Source: Plantago major
Lineage: Eukaryota > Streptophyta > Magnoliopsida > Lamiales > Plantaginaceae
Assembly: GCA_026545765.1 (NCBI GenBank)
Contig: JAIFAC010000036.1
Span: forward strand, 1-64,000
DNA: 64,000 nt
Direction: 5' to 3'
How positions within the stretch are numbered: position 1 is the first letter of the stretch; every line of letters starts with the position of its first letter. The notes under the pieces are model-generated. The model was not told the origin of the DNA. It saw only the letters and a program-made list of their open reading frames with translations, and did no database searches. This document shows positions 59,389-64,000 of the stretch, piece after piece. Both the position numbers and the translations under genes were made by a program.

Positions 59389-60887
59389 TCAATATACTAT
59401 CGGCTTCAGCAGAATCATTTCTGCGCGTGTTCTTCTTCTCTTCATTTCTTCATTCGCCAAATCTCTCTTTCCGGCCAAATCTCGACCGTTCCGGCCAATT
59501 TCGGAGTCTTCTCGAAGCCTATGGGACAAGGAGCTCGTGTGGTCAACAAATTTCATCTTTTTTCAGCTAAATCGAAGGTATTTTGGCTAAAACCCTAACT
59601 TTGCCAAATTTGGGGATTTTGTTAATTTCGACTAATTTGAGCAATTGCATGTTTATTGTAAGTATGTAGTAGTTAGTTAAGCTTATATTACATAGTGTGT
59701 TAACTTTGAGATATTCAATTGATATATTGATTGTGAATTTGGATTTTTAGTATAATGTTAAGATGTTTGGAAGTATGTAGGGTTGTTAATTTGATATTTT
59801 CGTATATGTAATAGGATTAGAATGATTTAGTTGAGTGTTTTGGAACCCTTACTTGATGTCAAAATTGGGAATTTTGTTAATTTCGACTAATTAGATTAAT
59901 TGTATGTTTATGGGAGCTATAGTATACTAGTTAGTTAACTTTGTGCAATTGATATATTGATTGTGAATTTGTATTGTTAATTAGTATAATGTTAGGATGT
60001 TTGTAAGTACGTAGTAATTTTGATTCGATTTGTGCAGTTTGCCCTGATCTTTGATGGGTTGCGAATTTCCCCCGAACTTTAAAATGCGTTGCTATATGCC
60101 CCTTATAATTGCATTGCGTCTGATGTGTATCACATGCTTTGACTAATAAATATTCTGAAAATTGTACTTTAAGAGGCGTATAGCAACACATTTAAAAATT
60201 AAAGGTGTCGTATCATAACCTCACAAAAATAAGAGAGAAAATCGTACAATAGTCAAACTTTAAGATGCACTACTACGGTTAAAAATTAGAGACAGTTTGG
60301 CATGCGATTATAAACGATATCCAATCCACTCTAGTCACTTGAAATATTGTTGAGCTGCTCCAGTTGAGTACAGTATTCTTGAAAATCTCCACAAAATCTA
60401 CCTCCGGAGCAACCAGCGGCACCACCACTGCCGATCCGCCATCATCTCCGGCCAGCTATTTGCGGGTAAAGTATTTTTCGTAATTGGTAACTTTTCCCCC
60501 TTTATTTTGAAATTGATCATTTTTATGGCTGCAATTCGGGCTTTTAGATTTCCGATGTCTTCAATTGGATTGAAACCTAATTCAAATTCACTAAAATCCA
60601 TCTGAGATTGATTGGTTTTTCGATTTTTCTTGAATGCTACCGCTTGTTTTCTTTCAGTTTGTAAGAAATTTGTCAACTAGATCATATATTATGCCCCAAA
60701 TTCCATAAAGGGGAAATTGGAGTGTTTGAATATTTGTTGCTATCGACTTTGCGTAGAATAAGTGATGCGAAGCATATTAGTTCACCTTTTGTTTGTTTGT
60801 ATATGAGTATCGGGGAACCTTTTGTTAAATTTTGAATATTATTACGTTTTTGGTTGATAAGATACGGTGTAGGTGATATGGATATGG
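59389..60887 (+). other. Leader region of unit 8
   Basis: Non-coding. Internal duplication, MITE-like repeat, and a 5' UTR intron whose donor is at 60476. The acceptor is altered here: TTTTTGG replaces TTTTTGCAG near 60853. Confidence 0.5.
60057..60220. mobile_element. MITE-like inverted repeat, unit 8
   Basis: Left arm CCCCCGAACTTTAAAATGCG and GTTGCTATATGCCCC; right arm GCGTATAGCAACACATTTAA. Good pairing over about 40 bp. Confidence 0.63.
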
Positions 60888-62012
60888 AGGTTGATCATTA
60901 TCTTGTTTTGGGGAATGCGTCCGGTGAGGAAGGTGCCAAGTTTTGAACAAGATATTGAAGCTTATCGGCGAAGCGAGGTGTTACATCCGGATAAGAGACC
61001 GGATGACCTAATACTATCTTTGGGTTTCTAAAGCTTGGACTTCCTATGAGGTTCTCAAGGATGAGAAGGCTAGGAAGTTATTTGATGATTTACTTAGAGT
61101 GAAACGAGAGAAGCTTCATGACAATATCAACGCCAGGCGAGAATGATTCTAAGCGCAGGAAGATGATGTCGATCTTGAAGAAAGGGAGAGGTCTGCTTTT
61201 GTTGATCGAACATGAAAGCTCGAGAGGAGGAAGAGATGATCGCCGAAACTCGGGGAGGAGATTGCTAGAATCGAGCTATGAGCGCTAACAAAATGGGAGA
61301 TGTTTCAACTCCTATAAGAAAAACACGAGCGTAGAAGTGAATAAATCGAGTGGTGAAGGCGATGGATTCGATAAAGATAAAACTCTTAAAGTTTCGTGGG
61401 AGAAGAGTGGTGTAAACTACACGGCACGAAGATTGACATAGATTTTGAGAAATTTGGTCATGTTGAAGATGTATTAATCGGGAAGAAGAAAGATCGGCTT
61501 TTGTGGTAATGGCTTGAAGGAAGCGTGTAAGTATTCATAATTACATGTTAACATTGTTTTGTACTTCTTGCTTGCTATGTTTTTGCTTTTGGATTCTAAA
61601 GGAGATGTTTTGTTGGCGGTTGCAAGTCTTGGCAGCGTTTTGGGTGATATATCAAATCCTCTGCTAGTTTTACCTCTTCAACCATCTTCATCACTGCGGA
61701 TTCGGTAGAGAGAGGAATCTGATGTTGCCAGAGCGAGCAATGTTGTTGGGGCCGAATATAAGGCATTTGAAGAATCTGTACTTGAAAAAATGAGAAAGGT
61801 AAGCAACTGTTCCGGCTTGTGTCTACTTAATCTAGATCTCATATATTATTAATCATTTGGTTGATGGAAAGCTTTTGGACTGCTGTGGAGCTGTTTCATT
61901 TTGGTATCTGAGAAAATTCTGTTTCAAATGATTCGAGTTCTTTTTGCTATTCTGTTTCGGTTGATGAAAATCTGAAATTCTAGCTATAATCTTTTACAAT
62001 CCTCTAACTATG
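60888..62012 (+). pseudogene. DNAJC17: DNAJC17-like protein, unit 8 copy (broken, cut in intron 2)
   Basis: Exon 1 60888-61525 and exon 2 about 61619-61798 are present; exon 3 is separated by the retroelement that starts in intron 2 at 62013. HPD codons are visible (CATCCGGATAAG), but exon 1 has at least eight small losses, concentrated at CAG and CCG words. The intron 1 acceptor AG is missing (TTGGCGGTTGC instead of TTGGCAGGCTGC). The most eroded full-length exon 1 in the array. Confidence 0.82.
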
Positions 62013-63748
62013 TGTTAGGAAATTTGTTAGATATTCTGTTAGGAATATTTGTTTAGTTTTGATCAGCAACATGATGACCTATCTTAGTCTCAGAAAGGTG
62101 ATTAGTACTCTTGGTTCACTTGAACATTGTAAAAGAGGAAACCCACTAAATATGATAGTTTAGTTAATCTTGTATAGGATGTTAGGTCTCAAAATGTAAT
62201 TTTTATTTTATGACGAGAAGACCAAGAAGAAGACATCCAAGCAGAACAAGTTCAACGACATTGAAGATTTGAAGACTGCACAAGATTACTGAAACAGTTT
62301 TTCAGATACCTTGGTCAGATATCTTGAAGACACGAATGGTTTTAAACAAACTGTGTCACAAGAGATATCTGAGAAACAAAAGGTCTATCTGAAAACAAGG
62401 AGAGTGTCCACAGATATCTACACTCAGATACCTTGAGCCTTAACCACATTTCTGAAGAAGAAATATATGTTGCAAACAAAGTTGTTTCAATTTAAGTGGT
62501 ATCTGAAGATTGAAGATAAGGACGTGCAAAGAATCAGAGAAATCTGAACAAGGTAGTCTCTGATACAAAGCATAGTTCTGTTGACACTACAAGACAAAAG
62601 TATAGTACAATGCATTTAATGCGAAACGAGATGTCGAACAAAAGCAGCGGCGACCAAGAAGAAGACAAAATCGCTCTGATTATACACAGATATCAATAGC
62701 TTGAATTTGAGCCTAACGGATACTATTCAACGGCATTCAAATTCATCTATAAATATCAACACTTAGACTTCTTGAGAAAACACACAGAACTTACACAACA
62801 CAGAACACATTGAACATATCTTACTCTCTCAAAGCAAACTACATATCCTAAAAGCTTACTGTTGCGACCTTAGCTTTTGATCTTAAGTAGCACTGAAGTT
62901 CTAAGTGTCCTGATCCTAAACAAGCAAAGCTATCTGTGAAAGAGTTGAATCAAAAGATCAACTATCTGAGATTCATTCTCTTGAACAGTTTTCATAAGAC
63001 TTGGGTCAGTAAAAAGGAACAAGATACCATACGCTGAAAAGTGTATTAACTAACTTGATTCACAGAGCTATCTGATTAACTGAAAAGTTATTAAAGAAGC
63101 TCATCTGACAAACTCAAACCAAAACCAACACCATAACTGGCGTGGAGTACAGGAAGTACTTAGTTTGGAAAATCAGGGAATAACTCCAAGGTTAACGGAG
63201 TAGAGGAAGTACTTGGTTGTGGAAAATTAGGGAATAACTCCAAGGTTAATGGAGTATAGGAAGTACTTGATTTGGGAAACTAAGGAATAACTCCAAGGTT
63301 ATTGAGTATAGGAAGTACTTAGCTTGGGAAGCTAGGGAACAACTCAAAAGGTTTACAGTATAGGAAGTACTTGGTGAGAAAGCGGGAACAACTCGGGGGA
63401 ACATTTGGTTGGGAACCATTTGTTTAAGGATTTTAGAATAGGATTATTGTAAGGTGACCTCGATCATCTATTCTAGTGAATTCTAGGTCTTTGGAAGACC
63501 AAGTGGATTAGTTGGAGGATTCGCCACCTCCGGATACCACTATACTTGTGTTATTTACATTTACGTACTTACTTTTGACAATACACACACACTTTACATT
63601 TACCTCATCTATCTTAAGTCTTCCGGGCTCTAAATCTAAGTATCAGATATCTTCACAGGTATCTGAGAAATTGTGTTTATCGACAAAAGTCTTAAAAGAC
63701 TATTCAGCCCCCCTCTAGTCTTTTACTTTGCCGTTATCTGGACCAACA
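62013..63748 (+). repeat. 5' LTR of the second SIRE-like element
   Basis: Starts TGTTAGGAAATTTG, ends GGACCAACA. TATA box TATAAATA at 62748-62755; transcription would start a few tens of bases later. Five copies of the AAGTACTT minisatellite at about 63145-63390, one more than in the first element. Confidence 0.85.
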
Positions 63749-63750
63749 AG

Positions 63751-63761
63751 TGGTATCGAGC
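63751..63761 (+). other. Primer binding site of the second SIRE-like element
   Basis: TGGTATCGAGC, one base short of the canonical TGGTATCAGAGC, two bases after the LTR. Confidence 0.82.
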
Positions 63762-63853
63762 GGGAGGTTCACCGCATACACCTTGAACCTAGATCCCCAG
63801 ATAGGTGAAGGAACTTTGTCCATTTTCGAGGACTATTTAATTTGTGTGCAGGT

Positions 63854-64000
63854 ATGTCTCTGAGTGATGCACTAGTTCTCAAACCAGAGACAAAAGATCT
63901 AGAAAATCTCAGAAAAGAACTTGACATCTATCAAAGAGAATTTCTAATGATCCGAGCTAGAGCCGAAAATCTCGAAGAAGAAAAGAATTTTCTTGCAAAG
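63854..64000 (+). mobile_element. Start of the gag-like frame, second SIRE-like element (fossil)
   Basis: Open from MSLSDALVLKPETKDLENL to the window end, charged and probably helical (EFLMIRARAENLEEEKN). Related sequence lies in the gag region of the first element near 32890-32965. Confidence 0.65.

Larger units (their letters stand above)
58531..62012. repeat. Tandem array unit 8 (left part, cut by an LTR element)
   Basis: Follows the common plan to intron 2 of the DNAJC17-like gene, where the second retroelement begins. The rest of the unit, including its transporter copy if present, would lie beyond the window. Confidence 0.88.
62013..64000 (+). mobile_element. SIRE-like Copia LTR retrotransposon, second copy, 5' part only (fossil)
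   Basis: Same family as the first element but in plus orientation. It has a 5' LTR, a tRNA-Met-type primer site, an untranslated leader and the beginning of a gag-like frame, and runs off the window end. Its LTR is noticeably different from both LTRs of the first element, so it is a separate insertion. Whether the whole copy is intact cannot be judged from this part. Confidence 0.85.

Noticed and set aside
1-64000. An undescribed defence, biosynthetic or mobile gene system
   Set aside because: All coding sequence is explained by two host gene families and Copia/CACTA/MITE-like elements. The gene pair is repeated, but nothing links the two proteins functionally.

Overview
This window looks like nuclear DNA of a flowering plant, probably a eudicot. 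It is AT-rich, has GT-AG introns, and carries Copia-type LTR retrotransposons, a CACTA transposon end and MITE-like inverted repeats. There is no bacterial gene organisation. I compared everything by eye within the window; family names come from recalled protein families, not from a search.

The backbone is a head-to-tail tandem array of one unit of about 6.4-6.5 kb. The units start near 1, 6391, 12848, 19202, 39018, 45522, 52043 and 58531, giving seven units plus the first part of an eighth. A full unit, left to right, holds: (a) the upstream region of the preceding unit's minus-strand transporter gene; (b) a CACTA transposon terminus with dense AGCGACGGAT-type subterminal repeats; (c) a long AT-rich leader with an internal duplication and a MITE-like inverted repeat; (d) a plus-strand three-exon gene for a DNAJC17-like J-domain/RRM protein; (e) an approximately 0.84-kb convergent spacer; (f) a minus-strand, apparently single-exon nodulin-like MFS transporter gene. 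As given, none of the eight DNAJC17-like copies and none of the seven transporter copies has an unbroken reading frame. The best preserved are the transporter copies in units 4, 6 and 7 and the 3' two thirds of the DNAJC17-like copy in unit 3.

Two retroelements of one SIRE-like (Maximus-type) Copia family interrupt the array. The first (20249-36175, minus orientation, about 15.9 kb, LTRs about 1.7 kb) lies in the 3' UTR region of the unit 4 DNAJC17 copy. It has a tRNA-Met-type primer site, a polypurine tract, gag, integrase, reverse transcriptase and RNase H regions, and a long extra region downstream of pol. The second (62013 to beyond the window end, plus orientation) lies in intron 2 of the unit 8 DNAJC17 copy. 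Both are fossils that landed after the array formed.

Three observations stand out. Copy-to-copy differences cluster at CAG/CTG/CCG (CHG) sites in a way that suggests methylation-linked consensus errors, so many apparent frameshifts may not be biological. Shared lesions and spacer variants reveal the order of duplications, including a recent one whose register runs from spacer to spacer. The CACTA end and the MITE-like repeat are present in every unit that keeps its 5' half, so they were in the founder unit. I see no undescribed multi-gene system here; the interest lies in array evolution and sequence quality.
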